Below, in pieces: positions 35,401 through 43,652 of a DNA stretch of 64,000 nucleotides (position 1 is its first letter; the number at the start of each line of letters is the position of its first letter). The position numbers and the translations under genes were made by a program. The DNA is from Thermogemmatispora onikobensis (GTDB taxonomy: Bacteria; Chloroflexota; Ktedonobacteria; Ktedonobacterales; Ktedonobacteraceae): NCBI RefSeq assembly GCF_001748285.1, contig NZ_BDGT01000006.1, positions 62,001 through 126,000 of the forward strand, given 5' to 3'. The notes beneath the pieces are model-generated. The model searched no databases. It saw only the letters and a list, made by a program, of their open reading frames with translations, and was not told the DNA's origin.

Positions 35401-37181
35401 CGGAGCGCCGCGATCGGCAGGGGCTCCTGCGCCACCAGCAAGATCCCCAGCAGCGGCTTGATCACCCGGTGCCACCGCGCCGGCTCTCCTCGCAGCCGCT
35501 CCAGCGCCAGCGTAAACAATTGCCCCGGGTCGCTGCTCAGGCGCGCGAGCAGGGCCTCCACCTCCGCTTGGGTCTGCCCGCGCCGGGGCGCCAGCTCCCT
35601 GGCCAGCAGATCCAGAAAGAGGGCGTGCCCATCCAGCGCCTCATAGCTCCGCCTCGCCAGATCCGCAGAGAGATCCACCTGCCGCGCTCGCAGCAGCTCC
35701 GCAAAATCGGGCAGGGAGAGCCGCGGCAGCTGATACTCCCGCCGCGGCGTGCACAGCTCCAACGGACGCAGCGTGTCATTCGGACGAGTTCCCAACACGA
35801 AGACGATCCCCGGCGGCGGATTGGCCGGGCCCTGCGGCAGAAAACTCAGATCCCGCCAGCCGCTCTGCGGCTCCGGCTGCAGCTGGTCCAGCCCATCGAT
35901 GAAGATGACCTCCTGCGCCCCGCGCCGCGCGATCTCCTGCAGGACCGTCACCAGCGCCTCACTCAGCGTCGCGCGGCTCTCCCCCGCCAGCCACCAGGTC
36001 GGCAGCTCATACGTGAGCACCAGGCGCGCCAGCAGCGCTTTCAGCACGGTCACCTGATAGTCTGGGGGAGGCACCAGCGGCAGGAAGTGGAAGGCCACCC
36101 GCTCCTCGCCTCCCTGCGCCCGGGCCCGCTCTTCGATCAGCCTGGCCATCAGGCAGCTCTTGCCCTGCCCGGCCTCCCCGGTGATGGTCACATAGCCCCC
36201 GGTGGGCAGCAACTCCTCGACCAGGCGCCAGACCGCCTCGTGCTCGGTCCGGCGCCCCACGCAGCTGCGCCGGCGGTCCTCGTAGAAGCCATCCCGACGT
36301 CGCACCAGCGCCAGCAGCCGCTGCCGCTCCTCGTCCTCCGCCTGCACTCGAGCGCGTCGCCGCGCCTGAGCCAGCTCGGGATAGCGGGCCAGTACCAGAT
36401 CACCGCCGGCCCCGTAGAAGCGCGGTGGCTGCTCCCGGAGCGTCTGCGCCAGGTGGGCAAAGGCTCGCGCGAAGGTCACCTGGCCCTCCTCATCCGCTGC
36501 CTCCGGCACCTCGCCCCGCAGCAGCTTGAGCAGCTGCCCCGTCAGCAGGCCGTGCCCATCCTGCTCTCTGGCCGGCTCCAGGCCGGTCGCCGTCAGCGCC
36601 AGCCGCACGCTACCCGCCGGCGCCGGACTGCGCTCCCCTGGTTCGCCAAAGGCAGCGCTCAGGCGCCGCTCCAGCTCCTTCCGAGAGGGATCGGGCGCGC
36701 TCTCAGCAAACTTGCCCCCATAGCAGCAGTCCAGGATGAGCAGCAGCTGAGCTGCGCGCTCATGCTCAAAGAGCACCTGCCGCAGCCAGCGAAACGAGAG
36801 GTGGGCCTGCCGATCAACCGTCAGATCAGCAGGATCAAAGTCCGCCGTCACCAGATAGACCTCATCCCCATCGGCGTCGCGCGGCAGCACTTCGGCATGG
36901 CCGCTGAAGAAGACCAGCCCGAAATCGCCCGCCTGCAGCTCGCGGGCCAGCTGCACCACGGCCTTGCGAACCTGCTCCGAGGTGGCACCCAACAGCGCGG
37001 GAACTACCAGCCTGAAGCCACAGCCGTCTTGGACCAGGACTTCCGCCATGCCACAGGCATCGGCCTCTGCATAGGCCAGCGGCGCCCGGTGGGCCGCAGG
37101 GGGGCCATTGATCCCAATCACCAGCGCCAGCCGTCGACCTGACCCGGTCATAGCAAGCGCGGAAGAGGATGGTGTGGACAT
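32478..37181 (-). CDS. Caspase-like / STAND NTPase / TPR-type repeat protein
   Basis: 1567 residues. Residues ~15-270 form a C14 caspase (metacaspase-like) domain with catalytic His95 (VFFSGHAE) and Cys153 (LILDCCYGG). Residues ~310-600 form a STAND/NACHT-like NTPase: Walker A GEAGQGKSCLM (~336-346) and Walker B VIFIDGLDQLQPE (~425). The C-terminal ~750 residues are degenerate TPR-type repeats with the core 'QRWQEAEQCWxQAERLIASL...ALIALGKALA', some nearly identical at the DNA level. This is the build of NTP-dependent conflict or programmed-death proteins of multicellular bacteria such as Ktedonobacteria. The repeats would sense invasion and the protease would execute. ATG at 37181; an internal ATG at residue 11 is an alternative. 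Confidence 0.85.
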   Translation of the reverse strand: MSTPSSSALAMTGSGRRLALVIGINGPPAAHRAPLAYAEADACGMAEVLVQDGCGFRLVVPALLGATSEQVRKAVVQLARELQAGDFGLVFFSGHAEVLPRDADGDEVYLVTADFDPADLTVDRQAHLSFRWLRQVLFEHERAAQLLLILDCCYGGKFAESAPDPSRKELERRLSAAFGEPGERSPAPAGSVRLALTATGLEPAREQDGHGLLTGQLLKLLRGEVPEAADEEGQVTFARAFAHLAQTLREQPPRFYGAGGDLVLARYPELAQARRRARVQAEDEERQRLLALVRRRDGFYEDRRRSCVGRRTEHEAVWRLVEELLPTGGYVTITGEAGQGKSCLMARLIEERARAQGGEERVAFHFLPLVPPPDYQVTVLKALLARLVLTYELPTWWLAGESRATLSEALVTVLQEIARRGAQEVIFIDGLDQLQPEPQSGWRDLSFLPQGPANPPPGIVFVLGTRPNDTLRPLELCTPRREYQLPRLSLPDFAELLRARQVDLSADLARRSYEALDGHALFLDLLARELAPRRGQTQAEVEALLARLSSDPGQLFTLALERLRGEPARWHRVIKPLLGILLVAQEPLPIAALRQLLTFARGEAMDLDEVRQGLQRLGGLVMRDQQGGYTLFHLKFRDYLRGGPGEADGPQEEPEGLFDAEEERRWHGVLAAWCEQGGLARLWQDGAREEGERFRRRYGQRHYVRHLYEAGTWEQLVAVLDEGSYGRAKVQADPSMRSYAQDLDLGRQAAAAAGETLEEQLEQLPRLWGYTLLRCSLGSRADRYPDEAFVLLCQFGQKAKALGLVELLTEQERRADLLLDLAGWLLRQPGRREEGRQLCRRAEQAIALLADGWDKARLFIRLGEMLAKTELPQEAEHCWQKAERVIASLSEDADKATMLVRLGKALAATRPQQAEQCWLQAERLSSSLSNARGKVRTLISLGEALAKWSLRQQQAERCWQEAKRLIASFADQDWNRVDALIELGEALAGAQCWEQAQQCWEQAEQLIIAIPDEKDRWRKVQPLSSLAEAFIEAQRWLEAERVIASLPEHDCRKAMALIALGKALAKAQRWQDAEQCWVQAKRLATILSDDSDRVEVLAGLAKALAETERWQEAEQCWLQAERLIAVSPFDKAEALTRLSSALISVQHWEEAEQCWQQAERAIASYTLDNWSKAEVYVQLAETLMRAQRWQDAERCWAQAELLISSLDDEKTAARSRLSEALARAQRWLEAERVIASLPEHDWRKAEALIALGKALAKAQRQQEALKCWKQAEQLITAIPDEQDRWRKVQPLSSLAEAFIGAQRWLEAERVIASLPEHDWRKAMALIALGKALAGAQHWQDAEQCWVQAKRLVTLLAEDSDKVKVLTELATACATIQSWKEAEQCWLQTEQLIAAMPDQEDSWRKRQALSELAASLATAERWQDAQRIIASLPDDSSEKAVALTTLVKALANAQQGQETERCLQEVARMLIVLPASWQETEALTSLTRVLISYGHEAEAISLIQHAWLRDMDRDQAFRYLSVAFPLLTRYPKLGIALYDATCWADAFLQGSFELPSLSVRQERSPESA
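33170..34170. repeat. Near-identical internal repeats in the caspase gene
   Basis: About 200 bases at 33172-33375 recur with only scattered differences at 33976-34175 (encoding 'WLEAERVIASLPEHDxRKAMALIALGKAL'), and a ~100-base piece recurs again at 33418-33520. Spacings are multiples of three, so repeat units were duplicated in frame, recently. Confidence 0.7.
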
Positions 37182-37574
37182 CGTGAGCGACAGCCTCCCT
37201 CTCGGCGTATCAGTGCAAACCAGCCAGCAGCATCGTCTCTGTCGCGAGCCAGCTCACTCCTGGGGGTCAGGAAGAGAGCGGCGTATCTCTCAAGAGTATA
37301 CGCTAGAACACGCCAATTGTGTATCTCTTCTGTGCTCTAATGAAAGGAGAAATAAAAGAAGACCCGCCCTGGCCAGGAAGCATGGACAAGCCAGCTCGCT
37401 CGACACTCCCAGTAGAGCAGGGATTGCCAGCCAGTATAATAAGAAGACGCTCGTCTTGCTGCGTATTCATGCATGCCTGGCCCAGGCACATAGGCAGATA
37501 CTGCTCGCCACGAAGAGCTGTTACCTTCCTGGATAACTCTGGGCGGGATCACACTTTACCTTTCCACCGGCTTC
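37182..37574. other. Gap upstream of the caspase gene
   Basis: No gene recognised. The minus-strand promoter of the caspase operon should lie here; an A/T-richer patch at 37300-37370 is the best candidate but no clear -35/-10 pair stands out. Confidence 0.3.
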
Positions 37575-37725
37575 TCATCTGCAATCCTGCCTGACTACCT
37601 GGACATGGATCGAAGAGATATCGGCTCCCAGGAGGAGACAGCGGGCCTGGATAAAGACCGTCGTTGGTACAGGGGCAAGCACTTGGGGAGGATACATCAG
37701 GGCCTGGTTGTTCTCCTCATGAGAG
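37575..37725 (-). pseudogene. C-terminal fragment of a paralogue of the 24.9-kb secreted protein
   Basis: The minus-strand frame ends 'EENNQALMYPPQVLAPVPTT', then 'VFIQARCLLLGADISSI' and 'VQVVRQDCR'. It aligns with the last ~50 residues of the protein at 24940-25692 (EENNQALMHPPQGLSVVPTT and onward). Nothing upstream in that frame matches, so only the 3' end of a second copy survives. Confidence 0.65.
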
Positions 37726-37774
37726 AGAAGAGCCGCCGACCACAGCGGCTCTTCTGAACAAGTCCGATCATCCG

Positions 37775-38599
37775 TCAGTGCTGGGACCCTTGAGGAAGCG
37801 CAGGGCGAGCTGGCTCTGGCAAGACCATCAGCAGAAAGGCCAGCACCCGTTGACGCAGCTCGCGCGCCACAGCCAGGAAGACCGCCAGCTGCTCTTCTTC
37901 TGAGCCTGTGGTGCTCACCGGGTCCAGGGTGCTCCAGTGCAGGTAGCACGGCTGCCCCGGTAAAGTCGGACAGCGCTCCCGCACTCGGTCACAGACGGTA
38001 ATCACGTAGTCGAAGAAAGGCTGCTCCGCCACCTCAGCCAGTGAGCGCGTTCGCTGCTGGCTAATATCCAGGCCGAGTGCGGCACAAGCGCGCACTGCCA
38101 GAGGATGCACCTCCGTAGGCTGACTGCCCGCGCTGGTGGCCTGCACTCGTCCACCACTCAACGCCCGCAGCCACCCCTCGGCAATCTGGGAGCGCGCACT
38201 GTTCCGCGTGCAGAGCACCAGGACACGCAGCGGTTTGCCCTCAACGAGAGCAGCCTGCCAGTCCTTGCTACCGGCAGCAACAGGAGGCTGGCCGGCGCTG
38301 ACGAGCAGGGGATGCAACTGGCGAGCAACTTGCCAGTAGGCTTTCCCAAGGCGTTCTAAATGGGCACGATAATAGCGAGCACGCTCATCGGCGCTGCTGA
38401 CACGCTCTGTTATCACCCCGGAACGCAGGAGCAGCTGCAGATGATAGGAAACCAGATTCTGCGGGAGGCCCAGTTGCTCAGCCAGCTCCTTGCCTCGATA
38501 GTCACTGCGCGCCAGTAGCCAGAGAAGGCGCCAGCGCACCTCATGTGCCAGCAGCTTCAGAAGTTCCGGTGGCTCCCCCCAGCCCGAGGCCTGCTGCAT
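37775..38599 (-). CDS. ArsR regulator fused to LMW-PTPase-type arsenate reductase
   Basis: 274 residues. Residues ~10-90 are an ArsR winged helix (LLKLLAHEVRWRLLWLLARS, ELAEQLGLPQNLVSYHLQLL); residues ~122-260 are an arsenate reductase of the low-molecular-weight phosphatase fold with P-loop Cys130-x5-Arg136 (CTRNSARSQ), and 'DYVITVCDRVRERCPTLPG' with the further redox cysteines. The ATG at 38599 follows GGAGGGAGCTGACC. Such fusions combine sensing and detoxification; the winged helix lacks an obvious CxC arsenic site, so the ligand may be bound elsewhere. A second ArsC gene lies upstream on the same strand at 38834. Confidence 0.85.
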   Translation of the reverse strand: MQQASGWGEPPELLKLLAHEVRWRLLWLLARSDYRGKELAEQLGLPQNLVSYHLQLLLRSGVITERVSSADERARYYRAHLERLGKAYWQVARQLHPLLVSAGQPPVAAGSKDWQAALVEGKPLRVLVLCTRNSARSQIAEGWLRALSGGRVQATSAGSQPTEVHPLAVRACAALGLDISQQRTRSLAEVAEQPFFDYVITVCDRVRERCPTLPGQPCYLHWSTLDPVSTTGSEEEQLAVFLAVARELRQRVLAFLLMVLPEPARPALPQGSQH

Positions 38600-38833
38600 G
38601 GTCAGCTCCCTCCTCTCTCTCAAGTATTCACGCCCATGCGATGCGCTGCGGTCACACATGGCCGGACCGTGGTCGCTGAGGAGCTGTGAGCGTTGGGCGC
38701 GACCGCGCGCGGGCCAGCCAGCCTTGCCTCTGGCTCTCACATAAGAAAGGTCCCTGCGTCCCAAATGAAGCGGCGCCAGGTTGGCCCACCCTGTCTCAGC
38801 CCGACGGCCCCTCAGCATCCTCTCACCATACGC

Positions 38834-39277
38834 TCACTCCTGTTCGCGCTTTCCCGCCTCTTCTTGCCAGCTCGCCAGCCAGCTCCGAATACGCTGCTCC
38901 AGCCCATCACGTACTGCCCGAAAGGCACTCAGCTGCTCCTCTTCGCTCCCGGTGACCGCAGCGGGATCGGGAAAACTCCAGTGGAGCCGCTCAGCCCGCC
39001 CCGGGAAAACGGGACATTGCTCGGCAGCCTGATCGCAGACTGTAATGATCACAGCGAAATGCTGACCCCGAAACTCATCGACATGCTTCGAGCGCTGGGA
39101 GCTGATGTCAATGCCACGTTCAGCCATGACACGCTGCGCGAGAGGGTGCACACGTGAAGGAGCCAGGCCAGCGCTGGCGACCTCGACGGCAGAGCCTCCA
39201 AGCGCACGCAGGAGGCCTTCCGCCATCTGCGACCGCGCCGAGTTAGCAGTACAAAGGACAAGAATGCGCCTGCTCAT
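38834..39277 (-). CDS. arsC: Arsenate reductase (thioredoxin-coupled, LMW-PTPase fold)
   Basis: 147 residues with the P-loop Cys9-x5-Arg15 (LCTANSARSQ) at the N-terminus, 'VIITVCDQAAEQCPVFPG' carrying the resolving cysteines and 'HWSFPDPAAVTGSEEE' with the catalytic Asp-Pro. It reduces arsenate to arsenite. Located 235 bases upstream of the ArsR-ArsC fusion on the same strand, likely one operon. No arsenite efflux gene (arsB/acr3) is visible within the window. Confidence 0.88.
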   Translation of the reverse strand: MSRRILVLCTANSARSQMAEGLLRALGGSAVEVASAGLAPSRVHPLAQRVMAERGIDISSQRSKHVDEFRGQHFAVIITVCDQAAEQCPVFPGRAERLHWSFPDPAAVTGSEEEQLSAFRAVRDGLEQRIRSWLASWQEEAGKREQE

Positions 39278-40180
39278 GATGCGATCCTTTCCCTCTCCCA
39301 GAAACCTGGCAGAGATGAATCAATAGAGATTGCTTCAATCCTCTTTGGAGAATATAGACGATGAGGAGGGAAAACACAAGGATGGAGCAGTGACTGATAG
39401 CCCCTATGCTCTTCGGCAGGCGACATTGAGGAAGCGAAAGATCAGGAGCACCAATGGATCTGCCAGGAGGGACACCGCACAGACGTTCTCATGGGAGAAG
39501 TACCGAAGGACCGCTCTGTGCAGGTGCGGTTTCGCGGCGTTGCAAGGCCAACCCAACACGGTGGGACAGCGCTCCTCATTCAAGGGGCCAGGCGATGATC
39601 GCGGTGATCGGGGATTGCCAGGAATGGTGCTGGTGCTGGTGCAGCCGCGGCCAGACCTAGGGGATGCCAGGACCTCCAGCAGACGAGAAGCTCTGGCATG
39701 CCCGCTGGAGAGCTGCAATGGCCCGTCCCATCTGGGAGCGATGGTCTGGCTGAAGCGGACACCGCACTGACTCTACACAGCCAGGAGTCGAAAGGAGCTG
39801 CACCGGGTTTTTTTATTGCTGCTGAATCTGCTTTCACGAAGGTCTCGCATCTTCTGCTCTTCGCTTCGAGAATCGCGGCACCCGGGTTCTCACGTGGCGA
39901 TCCTCGAATGGCTTTCCAGGCCGTCGGAAGGCCAAAGAGGACTGATACGTTTCAAGAGCAGTGCCAGAAACCCGCTCACTCCAGCCGGGCCTGCCGATTC
40001 TGTTCTGCATTAAGAATCCATAAAAATCGAACGACCAGGCGTGATCGCCAGCGCGGCTCATTGACATCTCCTTCCTCTTCCTCTAGACTGGACAGCGTTC
40101 GATCTCCATGCTGCGCTCACTTCCTCATACTCACATAGCTCTTCAGGCAGAGCGGAACCAGATGCCAAGGAGGTAGCAAT
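39278..40180. other. 900-bp gap
   Basis: Only short overlapping frames; no recognisable gene, RNA or repeat. Probably the promoter of the ars genes (near 39290-39360) plus decayed sequence. Confidence 0.35.
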
Positions 40181-41125
40181 ATGCCCTGGTGGTTTTTCAG
40201 ACGCAAGAGTCCAACAGTGCTCTCCAACGGTGCTCCCCCGAGCTCTGACGCTCCTGAAGCAGCCCGATCCCTGAGTTGGACTAAGGCGGTCACCTCTCCA
40301 GACAACGCCGATGGTGATCAGCGCCGCTATCTTGAGGAGCAGCCCTATCTACTCCCCAAGGATTTGCAGGAAGTTAACCGCCTCGACTTTCAGCACTACG
40401 TACTGCGTGCTGTCCTGCGCCGTAACTACCTGGCTCCCATCCAGGAGCCGCGTCAGATCCTTGATGTTGGCTGTGGCACTGGACAATGGGCCTCAGAGCT
40501 GGCGCGTGAGTTCCCCCAGGCGAACGTAATCGGCCTGGATGTTGAGGAGGCGAAGCAACAGACAGCTCCCCCACCCAATTACCGCTTTGTCAAAGGGGAT
40601 GTGCTGAAGGGCTTGCCCTTCCCAGATCACTCCTTCGATTTCGTTCATCAGCGCTTCTTATGGACGGCGCTGCCGCTGGCGGCCTGGCCCCGCGTGGTAC
40701 AGGAGCTGGTACGAGTGACCGCTTCTGGCGGCTGGGTCGAACTGCTGGAGCCTGGCCTGGAAGCGGAGCCTATGGGACCAACCCACCGGCAGCTGGATGC
40801 CATGATTAAGGAACTGGCGGCGCTCAGGGGACTGGATGGAGGAGGAACCGTCACCGCTTCACTGGGTCGTTACCTATGGGAAGCCGGCTTATCACAGGTG
40901 CAGCGACAAGTGATCCAGGTCCCTTTCGGAGACTGGGGCGGGCGTATTGGCTCCTTGCTCGCGCTGGACTTCCGCGAGTTCGCCCTGGCCCTGAGCGGTG
41001 CGGCGACAAAACGCTTTCAGCTGAGTCCACAGCAGTATCAAACGCTTGTCCAGACCATGCTCCAGGAATGCAATCAGCTGCAGACAAAATATCAGTTTGT
41101 CGCTGCCTATGGACAGAAAAGTTGA
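40181..41125 (+). CDS. Class I SAM-dependent methyltransferase
   Basis: 314 residues. Motif I 'ILDVGCGTGQWASELA' at ~residues 92-107, an acidic residue after strand 2 (VIGLDVEEA), motif 'FVKGDVLKGLPFPDHSFDFVHQRF' and 'GGWVELLEPG' are the Rossmann methyltransferase signature. A ~85-residue N-terminal extension precedes it. The methyl acceptor is unknown. AAGGAGGTAGCAAT gives a strong start. It stands alone; decayed MerR and ROK copies follow on the opposite strand. Confidence 0.8.
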   Translation: MPWWFFRRKSPTVLSNGAPPSSDAPEAARSLSWTKAVTSPDNADGDQRRYLEEQPYLLPKDLQEVNRLDFQHYVLRAVLRRNYLAPIQEPRQILDVGCGTGQWASELAREFPQANVIGLDVEEAKQQTAPPPNYRFVKGDVLKGLPFPDHSFDFVHQRFLWTALPLAAWPRVVQELVRVTASGGWVELLEPGLEAEPMGPTHRQLDAMIKELAALRGLDGGGTVTASLGRYLWEAGLSQVQRQVIQVPFGDWGGRIGSLLALDFREFALALSGAATKRFQLSPQQYQTLVQTMLQECNQLQTKYQFVAAYGQKS

Positions 41126-41278
41126 TTCCATCCATAACTTGGAAAAGGAGTCTGCAGCGTGAGAATCTCGCCTTTGCGGCGATGTGAGGCTCAACCAGGG
41201 ATCACCTTGGAGAGCAGGCACACCGCTGCTATCGCTCACAGTGGTCCTGTACTACCGAAGAAAGCCAACCCAGGTCTA

Positions 41279-41780
41279 TCAAGAGGTACCTGCGATCTCC
41301 TCACCATGCCTGACTGGAAGAGATGGCCCTTGCCTGGATAGGGCCGTCGCTCGATGAGAAGCCTGCCCGGTCCCCTGCATCTGCTGGCGGACCTGTTCCA
41401 TCCGCGCCGCAAAAGTTGGATCTTGCCGCCCGGCAGGGAGCCTGGATGTGAAAACGATCTCGTCCTCACCGAAGGCTGCCAGCATTTCGTCTGGCTCCAG
41501 CATAATCCCCATTGAACGAGCCTTGAGCAGCTTGTCAACGGCCTCCAGCATCCGTTGGAGGGACGCAATCCGCTGGCAGAGCAGGGCGCGTTGTTGCCGC
41601 AGATCAGCGAGAGGGTCGGTCACTGGCTCTGAGAGCAGCGCTTCGATCTAGCGCAGCGAGAAGCCAAGCTGGCGATCGCACAGAATACGTTGCAGACGCT
41701 CCAGGTCCTGGCTGGAGTAGAGGCGGTAGCCAGCTTCTGAGTGAACGCTGGTGTCACCTCCTTCTTGAGGGTATGCTACT
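41279..41780 (-). pseudogene. MerR/TipA-type regulator with premature stop
   Basis: The minus strand reads '...HSEAGYRLYSSQDLERLQRIL' and 'RQLGFSLR', then TAG (41648-41650), then 'IEALLSEPVTDPLADLRQQRALLCQRIASLQRML' in the same frame. This is a MerR wing and dimerisation helix interrupted by a nonsense codon; the recognition helix upstream is also partly deleted. A MerR-type promoter with 19-bp spacer (TTGACC-N19-TAGCAT, minus strand, 41773-41803) is intact. Confidence 0.6.
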
Positions 41781-41804
41781 CCATGACGTTGTGTCAGGGT
41801 CAAG

Positions 41805-42020
41805 GCTGTCGAGATAGTGCTCCTTGTCCACTCGCTTGCGGATGTCCAGGCGACTGGTGGTAAGCTACAAATCGCGGGTGGCCGGCGGCAAGGGACGCTG
41901 ATAGACCACTTCACGAGTGCCGGCGAGCACTGAGCGCTATGCAGGATCTGCCCATTCGCAATGATGCCGCAACCGATGCCCATCCCGACCTTCACCATCA
42001 ATAAATGAGGATGCAAGGGA
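41805..42020 (-). pseudogene. ROK-family fragment with internal deletion
   Basis: The minus strand encodes 'HPHLLMVKVGMGIGCGIIANGQIL', matching the ROK gene at 44194-45486 (HPHMLMVKVGTGVGCGIISNGQIL). It then jumps to sequence equivalent to 'SPALVKWSISVP...', which corresponds at DNA level to the segment near 44400-44470. About 350 bases of the parent are deleted between. Several frameshifts and stops follow. Confidence 0.65.
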
Positions 42021-42030
42021 AAGCTGGCTT

Positions 42031-43020
42031 CTACACCGGCGTGGCGTCGTAGGAATCGCCGGCGCGAAGGCGAACAGCCAGGACGATAAGCATGACTATC
42101 ATCACCAGCCCCAGCACCAGGAGTCCCAGACGATCAACGGTGGTCTGAGTGAGGACAAGCGCCCCGAAGAGCGTATGTGCAATGAGCGCCCCACTGGCCA
42201 GGGCCAGAAGATGAAGGTCGCTCCAGTTGCGACTTCCAGCCCATCGCTGTATCAGCCAGCCGACGACCCCGGCCATGATGACCGCGAGTAGCATCGGCAG
42301 CACTACCCAGGCCCCCGTGAACAACGCTGGCAACAAGTGCCTCAGCCAGATCAGCACACACTGCCAGGCAAAGCCGCTGAACCCAGCTACCAGCAGGACA
42401 ACCCAAGGCGAGGGGGCCCTCTCTGGCCGCTCTGCCTCGGGCCTGTTCCTGGGCAACAGACGCAGAGCGGCCATGACGAGCGCCGCTACGGCAAGAACGG
42501 CGAGACTGAGCAGGGCAGGGGGAGCAAGGTAGTGCGTCGAGCGGAATAGGAAGAACCCGATCAGCGCGACCCCCAGAACATAGAATATGCCGGTAACGAT
42601 GAGGCCGACCGTGCCCAGGTAAGGCTTCTTCCGTTGAGCTGGAAAGAGCAGGTCTGTCAGTAAGATAGGAATGGCGACACTCCAGACGGCGTGGTAGCCG
42701 ACGGCCCAGAGGGCATAAACCCCGTTGATGCCGAAGATGTGTGCTCCCCAGTCGGCTGCTCCAAAGAGGGTGGGATGAAAAAACGATTGAATGGCAAGGC
42801 CTTCCTCGACAATACCGTAGGCGACGCCCAACAGCAGCACACTGGCCCATCCGCGATCGCTCCTGTGCACCGCCTCGCGGATCAAGAGCGCACCTGCTCC
42901 GTACATCGGCACCTGGCTGATGAGATAGGCGGCGCGGCTGATGGGGGTCGACCCCCACAGCAGTTCAGCAACCACCGGAGCCATCACAACCAGGGTAAGT
43001 ACAGAGAAGAACCGCCGCAT
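42031..43020 (-). CDS. Polytopic membrane protein, function unknown
   Basis: 329 residues with about nine to ten membrane helices (FSVLTLVVMAPVVAELLW, VLLLGVAYGIVEEGLAIQSFF, VGLIVTGIFYVLGVALIGFF, LLSLAVLAVAALVMAAL, VLPMLLAVIMAGVVGWLI, LGLLVLGLVMIVMLIVLAV). A helix with Glu-Glu (YGIVEEGLA) is reminiscent of membrane proteases of the CPBP type, but the other conserved histidines are not evident. ATG after GAAGGAG. Adjacent to a DinB gene on the same strand, 33 bases away, so perhaps co-transcribed. Confidence 0.65.
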   Translation of the reverse strand: MRRFFSVLTLVVMAPVVAELLWGSTPISRAAYLISQVPMYGAGALLIREAVHRSDRGWASVLLLGVAYGIVEEGLAIQSFFHPTLFGAADWGAHIFGINGVYALWAVGYHAVWSVAIPILLTDLLFPAQRKKPYLGTVGLIVTGIFYVLGVALIGFFLFRSTHYLAPPALLSLAVLAVAALVMAALRLLPRNRPEAERPERAPSPWVVLLVAGFSGFAWQCVLIWLRHLLPALFTGAWVVLPMLLAVIMAGVVGWLIQRWAGSRNWSDLHLLALASGALIAHTLFGALVLTQTTVDRLGLLVLGLVMIVMLIVLAVRLRAGDSYDATPV

Positions 43021-43053
43021 ACAGGTAACTCCTTCGCTGAAGATTTCTTCTTC

Positions 43054-43548
43054 CTACAGATTGATCGCGGGCAGGCCATGCATTCCGAGCGAGAATGAGA
43101 GTTCTCCACCATGATGCAGATCATGTTCGAGTAAATGCCAGATGACCCACTGGCGCGTGAAAGTCTCTTCCTCACCAGTCTCCTCATCAACATCGTGCAA
43201 TATCTCCTCTAAATCGGCGAGCGTCCAGCGCTGGAGGGCTGATTCAATCACGTTCCAGGTAGTTTCGAGACCGTGGACGATTTCAGAAGCGGACCTGTCA
43301 GGTTGGCCGGGACGGTCCCACCGGCCAATGGCGATGAGTTGTTCATCTCCCTCCTTCAAGACCCAATAGAGCCACCTGGCGCGCACGGCGGCGATATGAG
43401 TCGCTATCATGCCAATGGAGCGAAGATCACCTCCTGCAGAGAGCGCCAGTTGCTCGGGGGAAAGCGGAGCAAGCGCGCGAATGAGATGGTTCTGATACAC
43501 ATCCCAGCCCTTGTAGAAGGGTGCAATCACGAAAGGATGGTTGGTCAT
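43054..43548 (-). CDS. DinB-family protein
   Basis: 164 residues with the DinB four-helix fold: 'LAPLSPEQLALSAGGDLRSIGMIATHIA' near the N-terminus (metal-binding His in the second helix) and 'TFTRQWVIWHLLEHDLHHGGELSFSLGMHG', the HxxxH-type C-terminal motif. A metal-dependent enzyme of the DinB/YfiT class; the reaction is unknown. Start ATG with AAGGAGGACC. Unrelated in detail to the DinB protein at 534-1061. Confidence 0.8.
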   Translation of the reverse strand: MTNHPFVIAPFYKGWDVYQNHLIRALAPLSPEQLALSAGGDLRSIGMIATHIAAVRARWLYWVLKEGDEQLIAIGRWDRPGQPDRSASEIVHGLETTWNVIESALQRWTLADLEEILHDVDEETGEEETFTRQWVIWHLLEHDLHHGGELSFSLGMHGLPAINL

Positions 43549-43652
43549 GGGTGGTCCTCCTTCCTGCCTGAAATACTATACGTACCATACGGCAATTGGT
43601 TCACCGCGCGATCGTCGCAAGTCATAGCGCCGCTATCCTGGTGTTTTACCGA

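Noticed and set aside
35337-37142. 601-residue plus-strand open frame opposite the caspase gene
   Set aside because: Arg/Gln/Pro-rich low-complexity translation with no domain; it is the antisense shadow of a GC-rich gene with clear catalytic motifs on the minus strand.
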